33,651 nt of DNA from positions 1 to 33,651 of the forward strand of contig CAZPEV010000012.1 in assembly GCA_964585635.1 (NCBI GenBank), in the 5' to 3' direction. The notes beneath the pieces are model-generated. The model had not been told where the DNA came from and did not search any database. It was given only the letters and a program-made list of their open reading frames with translations. Shown here piece by piece: positions 1-7,899 of the stretch (position 1 is the first letter of the stretch; every line of letters starts with the position of its first letter). The position numbers and the translations under genes are program-made. This DNA comes from CAZPEV01 sp964585635. Lineage in GTDB: Bacteria > Zixibacteria > MSB-5A5 > GN15 > JAAZOE01.

Positions 1-761
1 CCCGTCCAGCCTCCATCGCCCACCAGGTTATGGCCGGGCATCCCGCCGGACGCGTCCGACAACAGGAACTCGACCGGCCCGGCGGCGTCGCCGGCAGCAA
101 GCATCCGCCGCGACGGGCAGAGCCGGCCGTAGTGGGCCATGAACTCCTTCCCGGCCCGCCCGGCGACGCCGCCGAAGGAGACGGCGTTGACACGGATTTT
201 GCGGTCGCTTAGGCGGACTGCCAGCTCGCGGGTCAGGTGAATCAGGGCCGCCTTGGCGGTTCCATACTGGATGGGGGACTCGCGCCTCACATCATCGTAC
301 AATTCCCGGTTGGGGGCGACGATGCCATAGATCGAGGCGATATTGACAATCGCTTTCAGTTGGGAATCGGTTTGATCGGCCAGCGCCAGCGATAATTCAT
401 AGGGGACGATAACATCCAGCAGGTATTCGCTGATCCAGACCGAACGGGAGGGCCGACCCTCGTCGTCGAGTTCCAGATGCTTAAGGCTTCGGGCGGCATT
501 GACCAGACCGCGCGGCCTGATCTTCCTTTGATCCAAAAAGGAGATGATTTGTCCTGCCGCGGCTTCGTCCTGCAGGTCGCTCTGAATAACATGCAGCCGA
601 CCTGCCGACGGCAGTTGCAGGCGGACGGAAAAATCAACGGCGCTCAGCTGCTCACGGGTGGGAACGATGACGGTCCATCCCTGGCACAGGAAATGGGCGG
701 CCAACTGCGATCCGATATGCCCGGTACCGCCGGTGATGAGAACGGATGACTGATTACCCAT
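1..761 (-). CDS. SDR family oxidoreductase (PtmA-like context), 3' end cut by window edge
   Basis: This is a classical short-chain dehydrogenase/reductase whose reading frame stays open to the left edge, so the stop codon is outside the window. About 253 residues are visible. They show the Rossmann motif TGGTGHIG near residue 10, a catalytic serine in NIASIYG, the YxxxK pair in QYGTAK, and a C-terminal GDGGWT close to the usual SDR end, so only a few residues are probably missing. The ATG (761-759) overlaps the TAA of the upstream Gfo/Idh/MocA gene, which implies translational coupling. Similar SDRs (PtmA in Campylobacter) sit in nonulosonic acid clusters. Together with pseB and pseC upstream, this suggests a role in making or modifying a surface sugar. 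The substrate cannot be read from sequence. Confidence 0.85.
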   Translation of the reverse strand, partial: MGNQSSVLITGGTGHIGSQLAAHFLCQGWTVIVPTREQLSAVDFSVRLQLPSAGRLHVIQSDLQDEAAAGQIISFLDQRKIRPRGLVNAARSLKHLELDDEGRPSRSVWISEYLLDVIVPYELSLALADQTDSQLKAIVNIASIYGIVAPNRELYDDVRRESPIQYGTAKAALIHLTRELAVRLSDRKIRVNAVSFGGVAGRAGKEFMAHYGRLCPSRRMLAAGDAAGPVEFLLSDASGGMPGHNLVGDGGWT

Positions 762-1653
762 GCTGATTCCCCGCTTCGATGATCTGAATGACGCGCATAA
801 CCGCTTCCTTCGGCGTCGTCTGCGCCTGCTTCCGAACAATCGCCACAAACGCCTGCAGAGCTCCCTTGAAGGCGGTAAAGGTATCGCTGAATGTCAATCC
901 TTTGACGCCCCGCTCCCCGATCACGTTAATCTCGATCGGCGTCGCGGCTGTTCCCAGGGCGGAAAGCCGGGTCACCAGGCCGCTCTCCCAGACGATCTCG
1001 ACCGTGCGAGTACCGGCGCGGTCGACGGCGCTGATGTGCATCAGCTTCCCCTGGTCGCCGATCAATCGCAGCACCGGCTCGATAATATGCACCCCATACC
1101 GGTTCCAGTCTTTCATGACGACCGCCTCGACCGCTTTCAGCCTCCCGATCCGCCGCCGGTCAGCGTCGGTCAGGGTCAACTCAGCGGCATAGGCCAGAGC
1201 CGAACAGGTGAAGATCTGGCCGTCATATTGCTGTCGCCCATAGATTCGTTCGGCCTCCTGACGAGTATAGGCCAACGGTTTGTCGATATAGATCGGCAGG
1301 CCGGCTTCCAGGAAGGGGAGGCTCATCGCATAATGATTCTCGGCGTCGTCGCGCGCCAGAAGGACGGCATCAACCTGCCCGATCATTTCCTCAAAGCGGT
1401 CAACGATCCGGCTAATCCGGCCGGCGGCGGCGATATGCTCGGATAATTTGCGATCCTGGGTCCAGATATGCGTGACGGCGGCATCCGCGATGGCGTCATC
1501 GGGGAATATCCGGCGGCCAAGGTACTCCGGGATGACGGGGAAAGGGCAGGATTTCATGACGTCCGGTTCGTATCCATTGAATATCGCCGTCCAGGAATAG
1601 GGATGGCCGTTGCCGTCGCTTAAGCCCAACACGCCGAGTCTCAGTTCTTTCAT
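754..1653 (-). CDS. Gfo/Idh/MocA family NAD(P)-dependent oxidoreductase
   Basis: This is a 299-residue protein with an N-terminal Rossmann fold (GVLGLSDGNG at residues 7-16, a variant of GxGxxG) and the family's active-site [DE]KP motif as YIDKPLA around residue 125. A C-terminal alpha/beta domain follows. Members of this family reduce or oxidise sugar carbonyls, often on nucleotide sugars. I chose the ATG at 1653-1651 because it overlaps the TGA of the upstream aldo/keto reductase (ATGA). A GTG four codons further upstream is also open but less likely. The gene is the fourth intact member of the minus-strand polysaccharide operon and overlaps the following SDR. It probably acts on a nonulosonate or related surface sugar, which is inferred from context only. 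Confidence 0.85.
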   Translation of the reverse strand: MKELRLGVLGLSDGNGHPYSWTAIFNGYEPDVMKSCPFPVIPEYLGRRIFPDDAIADAAVTHIWTQDRKLSEHIAAAGRISRIVDRFEEMIGQVDAVLLARDDAENHYAMSLPFLEAGLPIYIDKPLAYTRQEAERIYGRQQYDGQIFTCSALAYAAELTLTDADRRRIGRLKAVEAVVMKDWNRYGVHIIEPVLRLIGDQGKLMHISAVDRAGTRTVEIVWESGLVTRLSALGTAATPIEINVIGERGVKGLTFSDTFTAFKGALQAFVAIVRKQAQTTPKEAVMRVIQIIEAGNQHG

Positions 1654-2588
1654 GACGACGGCCACAAGCTGGGATTGACGATCGCCTCATCATCGATGGC
1701 GAACTTGTCGCAGGGAAGGGCGACGTCCCGTCGGAAGGCGGCGATGTCCTCCTGAAGCTCTCGAACCGAGTTGACGCCGACCAGGATAGAGTCGATTTCG
1801 GTAATCTGGGCGATGAAATTAAGCGCCGCGGCGGACAAAGAAACATCGGCCTCCTGCACCGCCCGGTGGTACTGATGTATCAACTTTCCGGCGGCGGCGA
1901 AATGCGGCGGTAGCTTGTCCGGAGACAGCAGCAGCGCTCCCTGAAGAAAGACCGAGCGGGCATGAATCTCGACGGCCAATTCCTTGAGTCTTTTGATATG
2001 GCCGCTTTGAATCAAGCGCTGATCGAAGACGCTGAGCGGGAGTTGGATCAGGTCGATCTGATATCGATCCAAAATCCGGTCGATCTGTTCGGCGGTGTAG
2101 ACCGACACGCCGATCTTGTGCACCAGGCCGTCCTGCCTGAGGTGCAGCATCTCCTCCATCAGATAGGAACCGTTCTGGGCCAGCAGGTCATCCGCGAAAT
2201 GCACCAGCAGACCATGAAGCGATGTCTGCTTCAGGGCCCTCAGTGAATTAAAAGCGCTCTGCCGCAGGCGATGCGCGTCCTCTTTCGTAATGGTGTCTGA
2301 CCGGACAGCGGGGGTCTTGGTGATAATATGAAACCGATGCTCCGCAGGCAGCATCCGGCCGATCATTTCTTCGCTTCTGCCGTACGCGGGCGCCGTGTCG
2401 ATGACATGCATTCCCTGCTCGTGCGCCATCCGTAGGATATCGCCGATAGCCGCCGCCGGCACCGGCCGGGGCGACCTGGCCAGGCCGTACGCCATGCCAA
2501 ATTCCACCGTCCCCAGCCCCAGGCGACCGATCGACTTGGCCGCCGGCGCTGTTGGACGATGTTCATTTGTCGCCGTCTGGTCAGACAT
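1650..2588 (-). CDS. Aldo/keto reductase of the nonulosonate-type cluster
   Basis: This 312-residue TIM-barrel reductase has the complete AKR tetrad: Asp64 and Tyr69 in DTAPAYG, Lys91 in IITKTP and His130 in LLVHF. The family uses NADPH to reduce aldehydes and ketones. Related reductases often accompany pse or leg genes, where their exact step is poorly defined. The start ATG (2588-2586) has only a weak ribosome-binding site (GGTGGGAT). The gene follows pseC after a 120-nt gap, the only sizeable gap in this operon, so an internal promoter is possible. The stop overlaps the start of the Gfo/Idh/MocA gene. The family is certain; the substrate is unknown. Confidence 0.88.
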   Translation of the reverse strand: MSDQTATNEHRPTAPAAKSIGRLGLGTVEFGMAYGLARSPRPVPAAAIGDILRMAHEQGMHVIDTAPAYGRSEEMIGRMLPAEHRFHIITKTPAVRSDTITKEDAHRLRQSAFNSLRALKQTSLHGLLVHFADDLLAQNGSYLMEEMLHLRQDGLVHKIGVSVYTAEQIDRILDRYQIDLIQLPLSVFDQRLIQSGHIKRLKELAVEIHARSVFLQGALLLSPDKLPPHFAAAGKLIHQYHRAVQEADVSLSAAALNFIAQITEIDSILVGVNSVRELQEDIAAFRRDVALPCDKFAIDDEAIVNPSLWPSS

Positions 2589-2659
2589 ATCCCACCGAAA
2601 AAAAGCTATCGCGGCGCCGCCCCACTGTCCACAAAAACATGGCTGGCCGCCGCGGCCAT

Positions 2660-2688
2660 AGGCTAAACTCAGATATCACGGTAGTCAA
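2660..2688 (-). promoter_or_regulatory. Possible weak internal promoter before the aldo/keto reductase
   Basis: In the 120-nt gap between pseC and the aldo/keto reductase, the minus strand reads TTGACT (2688-2683), a 17-nt spacer, then TAGCCT (2665-2660). The -35 box fits well and the -10 box poorly. The gap also holds a self-complementary GCGGCGCCGC near a T-run, but it has no loop and does not form a proper terminator. Confidence 0.22.
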
Positions 2689-2708
2689 TCAAGGCCGGAC
2701 GACCCGGT

Positions 2709-3950
2709 CTACCGGGCGACGGCTGCCGGCTGTTTCCGCGCGGATAGAATCGACGCCAGCTCGGTTATCACCCGCTCGATATCCCCGCCGGTCAGTTCCG
2801 GGAACAGCGGCAGGGTAAGCGCTTCGGCATAGTAGGCTTCGGCTCCCGGAAAATCGCCCGGTTTCGTACCGTACAGGCGCCGGTAATAGGGGTGCAGATG
2901 CACCGGAACATAATGCACCTGCGTTCCGATCCCGCGAGCGCGAAGGCGATTCATGACTGCCGCGCGCGTTATTCCCAGCCGTTCAAACGGCATCCGAACG
3001 ACATAGAGATGATAGGCATGCGAGACTTGGCGGCCCGTCGCCAGTGGTCGAACGTCGCCGTCGGGGAAATGCCGTTGAAGCAGGCCGCCGTAGGCGGCCG
3101 CGATTTCCCGGCGCCGCTCGATGATCTGAGGCAGCCGCGTCAGTTGTGATCGTCCCAGTGCCGCCTGAAGGTCGGTCAGGCGATAGTTGTACCCCAATTC
3201 CTGCATTTCGTAATACCAGGGATTCGCTATGCCGTCGGCCGATACGGCCAACTCCGGACAGACGAACCCCTGGCGTGATATACCATGACTGCGAAACAGC
3301 CGCAGTCGTCCGGCGAGATCAGGATGGTGGGTGAGGATGGCGCCACCCTCGCCGGTGGTTATATGCTTGACGGGATGAAACGACAACACCGTCATGTCGC
3401 TGTGCGGGCTGCCGCCGATGCGGTACCAGGTGCCGTCGTGCTGATAGGCCGCACCCAGGGCGTGGCAGGCGTCGTCGACGACCCAGGCTCCGTGGCGGTC
3501 GGCCAGGTGATAAATGGCCGGTAGATCGGCCGGCTGCCCGGCGAAATGGACCGGGATGATGGCTTTTACGGCGTGGTCATGGTCCTGCTCCAGCAGGCGG
3601 GCGACGGCATTCGGATCGATCAGACCGCTGGCCGGATCGACATCGGCGAAGCGGACTTCGGCCCCGACCATGCGAACGCAATTGGCGGTCGCGACAAAGG
3701 TGTTGGGGGTGGTGATGACGACGTCTCCCGGCCCCAGGCCGAGAGCCAGCATGGCCAGATGCAGCGCGGCGGTCCCATTGCTGACCGCCACACATTCTTC
3801 GGCCTCGGCATAGTCGGCCAGGGCGTGCTCGAACGCCGGCCCGGCCGGGCCCTGCGTCAACCAGTCGGACCGCAGCGCCTCGATCACCGCCTCAATATCA
3901 TCATCGGTGATATGCTGCCGGCCATAAGGCAAAAACGTTTCCTTGGCCAT
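2709..3950 (-). CDS. pseC: PseC-type UDP-4-amino-sugar aminotransferase (PLP-dependent)
   Basis: This is a 413-residue DegT/DnrJ/EryC1-family aminotransferase. In the pseudaminic acid pathway PseC puts a 4-amino group on the 4-keto sugar made by PseB. The PLP-lysine is Lys195 in SFHPVKHITTGEGG. The Asp that contacts the cofactor is in VVDDACHA (159-160), and the SNGTAALHLA and SHGISR motifs are typical of PseC. At 413 residues it is somewhat longer than the usual 375-390, mainly at the C-terminus. The ATG (3950-3948) overlaps the pseB stop as TGATG and has AAGGAAG seven nt upstream. Immediate linkage to pseB makes the assignment strong. A related 4-aminotransferase (for example for UDP-bacillosamine) is the main alternative. 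Confidence 0.88.
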   Translation of the reverse strand: MAKETFLPYGRQHITDDDIEAVIEALRSDWLTQGPAGPAFEHALADYAEAEECVAVSNGTAALHLAMLALGLGPGDVVITTPNTFVATANCVRMVGAEVRFADVDPASGLIDPNAVARLLEQDHDHAVKAIIPVHFAGQPADLPAIYHLADRHGAWVVDDACHALGAAYQHDGTWYRIGGSPHSDMTVLSFHPVKHITTGEGGAILTHHPDLAGRLRLFRSHGISRQGFVCPELAVSADGIANPWYYEMQELGYNYRLTDLQAALGRSQLTRLPQIIERRREIAAAYGGLLQRHFPDGDVRPLATGRQVSHAYHLYVVRMPFERLGITRAAVMNRLRARGIGTQVHYVPVHLHPYYRRLYGTKPGDFPGAEAYYAEALTLPLFPELTGGDIERVITELASILSARKQPAAVAR

Positions 3951-5167
3951 CAGTTGTCTTCCTTTACGGTGCTGACCGGCGTTTCGATCCGCGGCGCTTG
4001 CTCGCGGGCGATCGCCGGTCGGGGAGTCGGCGCCAGCCGCTCGGGAACGGCGCCGGGGGAATCCTCGGTTCCTCGAATCAGCGTGATCCGACGCGCCGGG
4101 GCTTTATGCGCGGCGTCGGTTACGTCAAAGGCGGGGTCGATGTGCCGCCGGATCAGCTCGCGAATCTGTTCCGCCGTCAGCCATTGGGTATTGGTGCCGC
4201 TGCAGTAGCGGAACCCGTCCGGGCAGCGGCGACCGTTGAAGGCCGCGGCGAACTCCTCGGGATTCCACAACGGCATCGACGGCAGAATGACATAGTAACG
4301 GTCAAACTCAATCGTGTTGAGGGCGTCGGTTTCGGTGATCATTTCTTCGTGCAGCTTCTCGCCCGGCCGGATGCCGACGAAGACCTGGCGGCATTCGGGA
4401 GCGACCGCTTCGGCCAAATCGGTGATGCGGTAGCTGGGAATCTTGGGGACGAAGATCTCCCCCCCCCACATATTGACCAGCGCCATCATGACCATATCGA
4501 CCCCCTCGCCGAGGGTGATGTTGAAACGGGTCATGCGCCAGTCGGTGATGGGGATGACGCCGCTTTGGCGCTGACGCAAAAAGAAAGGAATGACGCTGCC
4601 GCGGCTGCCCATGACGTTGCCGTAGCGGACCGCCGCAAAGCGGATATCGTGCCGGCCGCGGAAGTTATTGGCCGAGACAAACAGCTTGTCGGAACAGAGC
4701 TTGGTGGCGCCGTACAGGTTGATGGGGGCGGCCGCCTTGTCGGTGCTCAAGGCCACGACCTGCTTGACGCCCTGGTCAATCGTCGTTTCGACCACGTTTT
4801 GGGCGCCGATGATGTTGGTCTTGATGAATTCAAAGGGATTGTATTCGGCCGCCGGGACCTGCTTCAGCGCCGCGGCGTGGATGACGATGTCGATCCCCTC
4901 CATGGCGCGGCGCAGGCGGTCCTTGTCTCGCACGTCGCCGATAAAGAAGCGCAGTTGCGGATAGCGCGCCCGGGGATAGCCTTGGTTCATCTCAAACTGT
5001 TTGAGCTCATCGCGGGAATAGATCACCAGTCGTCTTATCGAGGGAAAGTGCTCCAGGACCGCGGCCGTGAACATCTTGCCGAACGAGCCGGTTCCGCCGG
5101 TGATCAATATCGCCTTGTCGGCCAGGGCGGTCTCGATGGCGGTGCGGTGCGTGATGCAAAACGACAT
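3950..5167 (-). CDS. pseB: PseB-type UDP-N-acetylglucosamine 4,6-dehydratase (inverting)
   Basis: This is an extended SDR that dehydrates UDP-GlcNAc and inverts C5, the first step towards pseudaminic acid. It shows TGGTGSFG (23-30), the catalytic STDKA (141-145), Tyr152 and Lys156 in YGATK, then CSDKLF, RYGNVMGSRGSVIPFF and GIRPGEKLHE, all typical of PseB/FlaA1. I start it at the ATG 5167-5165, which has AAAGGGG seven nt upstream. A GTG at 5191 that overlaps the SLBB stop would add eight residues but lacks a site. The product is 405 residues against the usual 330-345. The excess is a Pro/Ala/Arg-rich tail of about 55 residues after the LIRRHIDP segment. It is translationally coupled to pseC. 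Confidence 0.93.
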   Translation of the reverse strand: MSFCITHRTAIETALADKAILITGGTGSFGKMFTAAVLEHFPSIRRLVIYSRDELKQFEMNQGYPRARYPQLRFFIGDVRDKDRLRRAMEGIDIVIHAAALKQVPAAEYNPFEFIKTNIIGAQNVVETTIDQGVKQVVALSTDKAAAPINLYGATKLCSDKLFVSANNFRGRHDIRFAAVRYGNVMGSRGSVIPFFLRQRQSGVIPITDWRMTRFNITLGEGVDMVMMALVNMWGGEIFVPKIPSYRITDLAEAVAPECRQVFVGIRPGEKLHEEMITETDALNTIEFDRYYVILPSMPLWNPEEFAAAFNGRRCPDGFRYCSGTNTQWLTAEQIRELIRRHIDPAFDVTDAAHKAPARRITLIRGTEDSPGAVPERLAPTPRPAIAREQAPRIETPVSTVKEDN

Positions 5168-5187
5168 GCCGAAACCCCTTTCTCGTC

Positions 5188-7509
5188 TCACAAGCGGTCG
5201 ATGATAAGCAGGGAGGTGGCCACCCCGGTCAGCACCGAGGCGGTGGTCGCCACATATTTGAGCCAGTCACGCTCTTTCTTAATCTGCGACGGGACGATGA
5301 TCACATCCCCCAAATCGGCCTTGTGGGGCAGCATCCCGCCCGAGGCGTAGACCCGGCCGTTGGCCTTGATCAGTTGCACATGCCCTTGGTCGGCCCGTCG
5401 GGTGAAGCCGCCGGCTTGCTCCAAATAATACTTGACCTTCTTGCCCGGTTCATACTTGATCGTGCCGTTGGCGCAGACCTCGCCCAGCACGGCGATGCCG
5501 CTGGGGACCTCCGGGATGTAAATATGGTCGCCGCTTTGCAGGCCGAAATCTCCCTCCTTGCCTTGGGAGGCGATCAGCCGTTGCATATCAATGATGATTC
5601 GGTCCATATCTTTTTCGTCGAGCCTGATCGTTTCCACCTGTTTAAAGGTTCCGGTCGAGTCGGCCATCAGCGGCAGGGAATTGTGCACGATGCCGCCGAT
5701 GTTGATGCGCTGCAGGTCGCCCACGATGGCTTGGCGGGTAAAGACCGCCCCGGTCGGAAACGCCTTGGGCGTGAATCCCCCGGCCCGATCGATCAATTCC
5801 CAGAGGGTCTCGTCGCGGTGCGTCAACGAATAGCGGCCGGGGAAGCGAACCTCCCCTTCGATGGTCACCATGCGATGAAGCTGATACCCCGGAATGCGGC
5901 GGACAAAGAGACGATCGTTCTCCCGAAGCGGCAGCGCCAGGCCCCCCTCGGGCCGATCCAACGGCACCTGCACCACGGCGGTCGCGCCCAGACTGTCGAT
6001 ACGGGCCAACTCGGCCCCCAGCATGTAAGCGTTTTCGAGCAGATTGCCGGCCAGAAAGACCAAATCGGAGACGGTCATATGGTCGTACAGCAGGTACTGT
6101 CCCGGCTTCTGAACCATGCCGTCGATATAGACGTATTTCTTTCGTTCCACGTCGCTGGTGTTGTAGATGTGCAGCGAATCGAGGTTTTCCAAAGGCAGGT
6201 TGGCGGCGCCGTCGCCGGCCAGGACGCGGTCAAGATTGACCGCGAGAATCTCGACCCGTCCATCGGAATGGCGTCGATAGAGATCGGCCCGTTCGCGATA
6301 GACGTTGCTGGGAAGCAGCTGTCCCTTATCGACCAGATCGCAGATTCGCATGCCGTCGCTGCGTTCGAAGGTGCCGGGATGCTTGACCATGCCGTCGATC
6401 CAGACGACGTTCTGCCGCATCTGATAGATCGAGAAGACCGACAGGTCGTCGCCGTCGGCCAGGGGCATCTGCCTGGTTTCGGCGCGCGTATAATCAAGGT
6501 CGACCAGCTTGCGACCGTCGTTATCGGCGATGTGATCGAGCATCAACCGCCCCAGATACGCTTCAGCGGTAATCCCGCCGGCCAGCGTCATCAGATCGAC
6601 TATCGTCTCGCCGCCGGCCAGTTCATATATCGCCGGGCGCTTGACTTCCCCTCGGATGGTGACTTGGGCGCCGGCCAGCGGCACAAAGACAACATCCCCC
6701 GATTGGAGCGGAAGGTCGCCGCGCTTGTCGCCGGCGATCAGGAAATCGTAGAGGTCGATGGCGGTCGATTGGTTGTTCCGCAACAACTTGATTTGCCGCA
6801 ACGACCCGTGGTCGGACGGTCCTCCGGCGGCGTAGAGGGCGTTAAACAGGGTCGCCAGAGCGGAGACGGCGTACCCGCCGGGGGCCTTCACCTCCCCGTA
6901 CACAAACACCTTGATGGTGCGGATCTTGCCCAGGGTGATTTTTCGCTTGTACTCTGAATATACTTTGGATAACTGGGCGTCCAGGCGTTCGCCGAATTCG
7001 CTCAGGGTCATGCCCCAGGCGGTGATTTCCCCCGCCTTGGGAATGAATACTTTGCCTTCACGGTCGACGGTCAGGTTCCATTCCTGCTGCACCCGGCCCC
7101 ACAGGCTGACAATCAGGTTATCACCCGGCCCGAGCAGGTATCCCTCGGGAACGGCCGCCGTGTTTATTTCTCCCACCTGCGGGTTGTCAAACAGATGCTG
7201 CCCGAACCGCTCAATCGCAGTCGAAGTGGGGAGCACCAACTGATGGCTGTCGGCGATTGCGGCGGTCGGTTGGTCGCCGGAGGCATTCGCCCCGACAGTC
7301 GGGGTGCTGTCATGCGCCTCGCGGCCTTGGGAATCGAAGATGGCCGGCGTCTGATAGGGGGCGACGGGACCGGCCGGCGGCTTGGTTCCCGGACGAAGCT
7401 GGCTGTACGCCTGTATTTGCTCCTGAGTCGTCTGCGCCTTGGCTTGTCTAAGCCAGTTGATACAGACCAGAATCAGAATCAAAATAGCGATCCAAAACAG
7501 TTTTCTCAT
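5188..7509 (-). CDS. Polysaccharide export protein with six SLBB repeats (Wza-like)
   Basis: This 773-residue protein probably forms the outer-membrane or periplasm-spanning export channel for a capsule or exopolysaccharide. It has an N-terminal signal segment (residues 4-18, with a plausible cleavage after AKA), a Poly_export domain beginning at GYLLGPGD, then six SLBB repeats recognisable by their openings: VYGEVKAPGGY, IRGEVKRPAIY, IDGMVKHPGTF, IDGMVQKPGQY, IEGEVRFPGRY and VLGEVCANG. A hydrophobic segment lies at the extreme C-terminus. No lipobox is present, unlike Wza. Start 7509 is chosen for the AGGGAAGG six nt upstream; the frame is open 21 codons further, but that stretch covers a sigma-54-like promoter. 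It heads the operon with pseB and pseC, implying export of a nonulosonate-containing glycan. Confidence 0.9.
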   Translation of the reverse strand: MRKLFWIAILILILVCINWLRQAKAQTTQEQIQAYSQLRPGTKPPAGPVAPYQTPAIFDSQGREAHDSTPTVGANASGDQPTAAIADSHQLVLPTSTAIERFGQHLFDNPQVGEINTAAVPEGYLLGPGDNLIVSLWGRVQQEWNLTVDREGKVFIPKAGEITAWGMTLSEFGERLDAQLSKVYSEYKRKITLGKIRTIKVFVYGEVKAPGGYAVSALATLFNALYAAGGPSDHGSLRQIKLLRNNQSTAIDLYDFLIAGDKRGDLPLQSGDVVFVPLAGAQVTIRGEVKRPAIYELAGGETIVDLMTLAGGITAEAYLGRLMLDHIADNDGRKLVDLDYTRAETRQMPLADGDDLSVFSIYQMRQNVVWIDGMVKHPGTFERSDGMRICDLVDKGQLLPSNVYRERADLYRRHSDGRVEILAVNLDRVLAGDGAANLPLENLDSLHIYNTSDVERKKYVYIDGMVQKPGQYLLYDHMTVSDLVFLAGNLLENAYMLGAELARIDSLGATAVVQVPLDRPEGGLALPLRENDRLFVRRIPGYQLHRMVTIEGEVRFPGRYSLTHRDETLWELIDRAGGFTPKAFPTGAVFTRQAIVGDLQRINIGGIVHNSLPLMADSTGTFKQVETIRLDEKDMDRIIIDMQRLIASQGKEGDFGLQSGDHIYIPEVPSGIAVLGEVCANGTIKYEPGKKVKYYLEQAGGFTRRADQGHVQLIKANGRVYASGGMLPHKADLGDVIIVPSQIKKERDWLKYVATTASVLTGVATSLLIIDRL

Positions 7510-7540
7510 AGCAAACCTTCCCTGGTTTTCCCCAAGGCCT

Positions 7541-7557
7541 TGCAGGCGCGGTGCCAA
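7541..7557 (-). promoter_or_regulatory. Sigma-54-type promoter for the SLBB/pse operon
   Basis: The minus strand reads TTGGCAC (7557-7551) followed by CTGCA (7545-7541). GG and GC are separated by exactly 10 nt, as in the RpoN consensus TTGGCACG-N4-TTGCW. Transcription would start near 7530, leaving about 20 nt before the ATG, just enough for the AGGGAAGG site. An inverted repeat, GGCCTTG (7561-7555) and CAAGGCC (7542-7536), frames the element and could be an operator. It also partly explains the GG/GC spacing by chance. Confidence 0.5.
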
Positions 7558-7668
7558 GGCCATTAAAAACATCGTAATTGATTGTGATGCAATGATATGA
7601 CCGCCTTATAATGCGACTCCGGTGAGCCCCCTGGACGCGGCCCATGGCAAAGAATTATGGGCGGATGA

Positions 7669-7681
7669 GGAAAAATTTTCC
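7669..7681. repeat. Perfect 13-bp palindrome, possible activator site
   Basis: GGAAAAATTTTCC is a perfect palindrome about a central base. It lies roughly 115 nt upstream of the sigma-54-like element of the polysaccharide operon, the distance usual for an enhancer-binding protein site. A-T rich palindromes also arise by chance, so function is only suggested. Confidence 0.25.
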
Positions 7682-7759
7682 GCGCAGTTGAAAAAATCGG
7701 CTGTCCGCTTCGTCTTATTCGGGTGTTTAGGCAGACCGCCAAAAAAGTGCAGCCCAGGC

Positions 7760-7788
7760 TTGACAATACCGACCCGGTTTTGTACTTT
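7760..7788 (+). promoter_or_regulatory. Sigma-70-type promoter for the FadL-like gene
   Basis: TTGACA (7760-7765), a 17-nt spacer and TACTTT (7783-7788) match the vegetative consensus. AAAAAAGTGC lies just upstream at 7741-7750. The same -35/-10 pair with the same spacer occurs before the fab operon. The start would be near 7795, giving a leader of about 105 nt that contains the palindrome ACCAAATCTTGGT (7812-7824). Confidence 0.65.
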
Positions 7789-7899
7789 GCGCAATCGTTT
7801 TTGTCACCTGGACCAAATCTTGGTTGATAGGGAACAGGTTGCAGGTTGGTAGGCGTATAGCGATAACGGTCAGATGTCAATAGAGAGTTGGAGTAGAGG

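Larger units (their letters stand above)
7510..7899. other. 390-nt divergent intergenic region
   Basis: This region separates the minus-strand polysaccharide operon from the plus-strand FadL-like gene. It holds a sigma-54-like element for the former (7541-7557) and a sigma-70-like promoter for the latter (7760-7788). It also has a perfect 13-bp palindrome GGAAAAATTTTCC (7669-7681) about 115 nt upstream of the sigma-54 element, and a 13-bp palindrome ACCAAATCTTGGT (7812-7824) in the FadL leader. Short open frames here lack ribosome sites and are not called as genes. Confidence 0.6.

Noticed and set aside
2589..2640. Intrinsic terminator after pseC
   Set aside because: GCGGCGCCGC is a palindrome without room for a loop and is separated from the T-run, so a working hairpin is unlikely.
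3998..6957. Very long plus-strand open frames (450 and 544 codons) opposite pseB and the SLBB gene
   Set aside because: They mirror well-conserved genes on the other strand, have no family features and arise from high GC in third codon positions.
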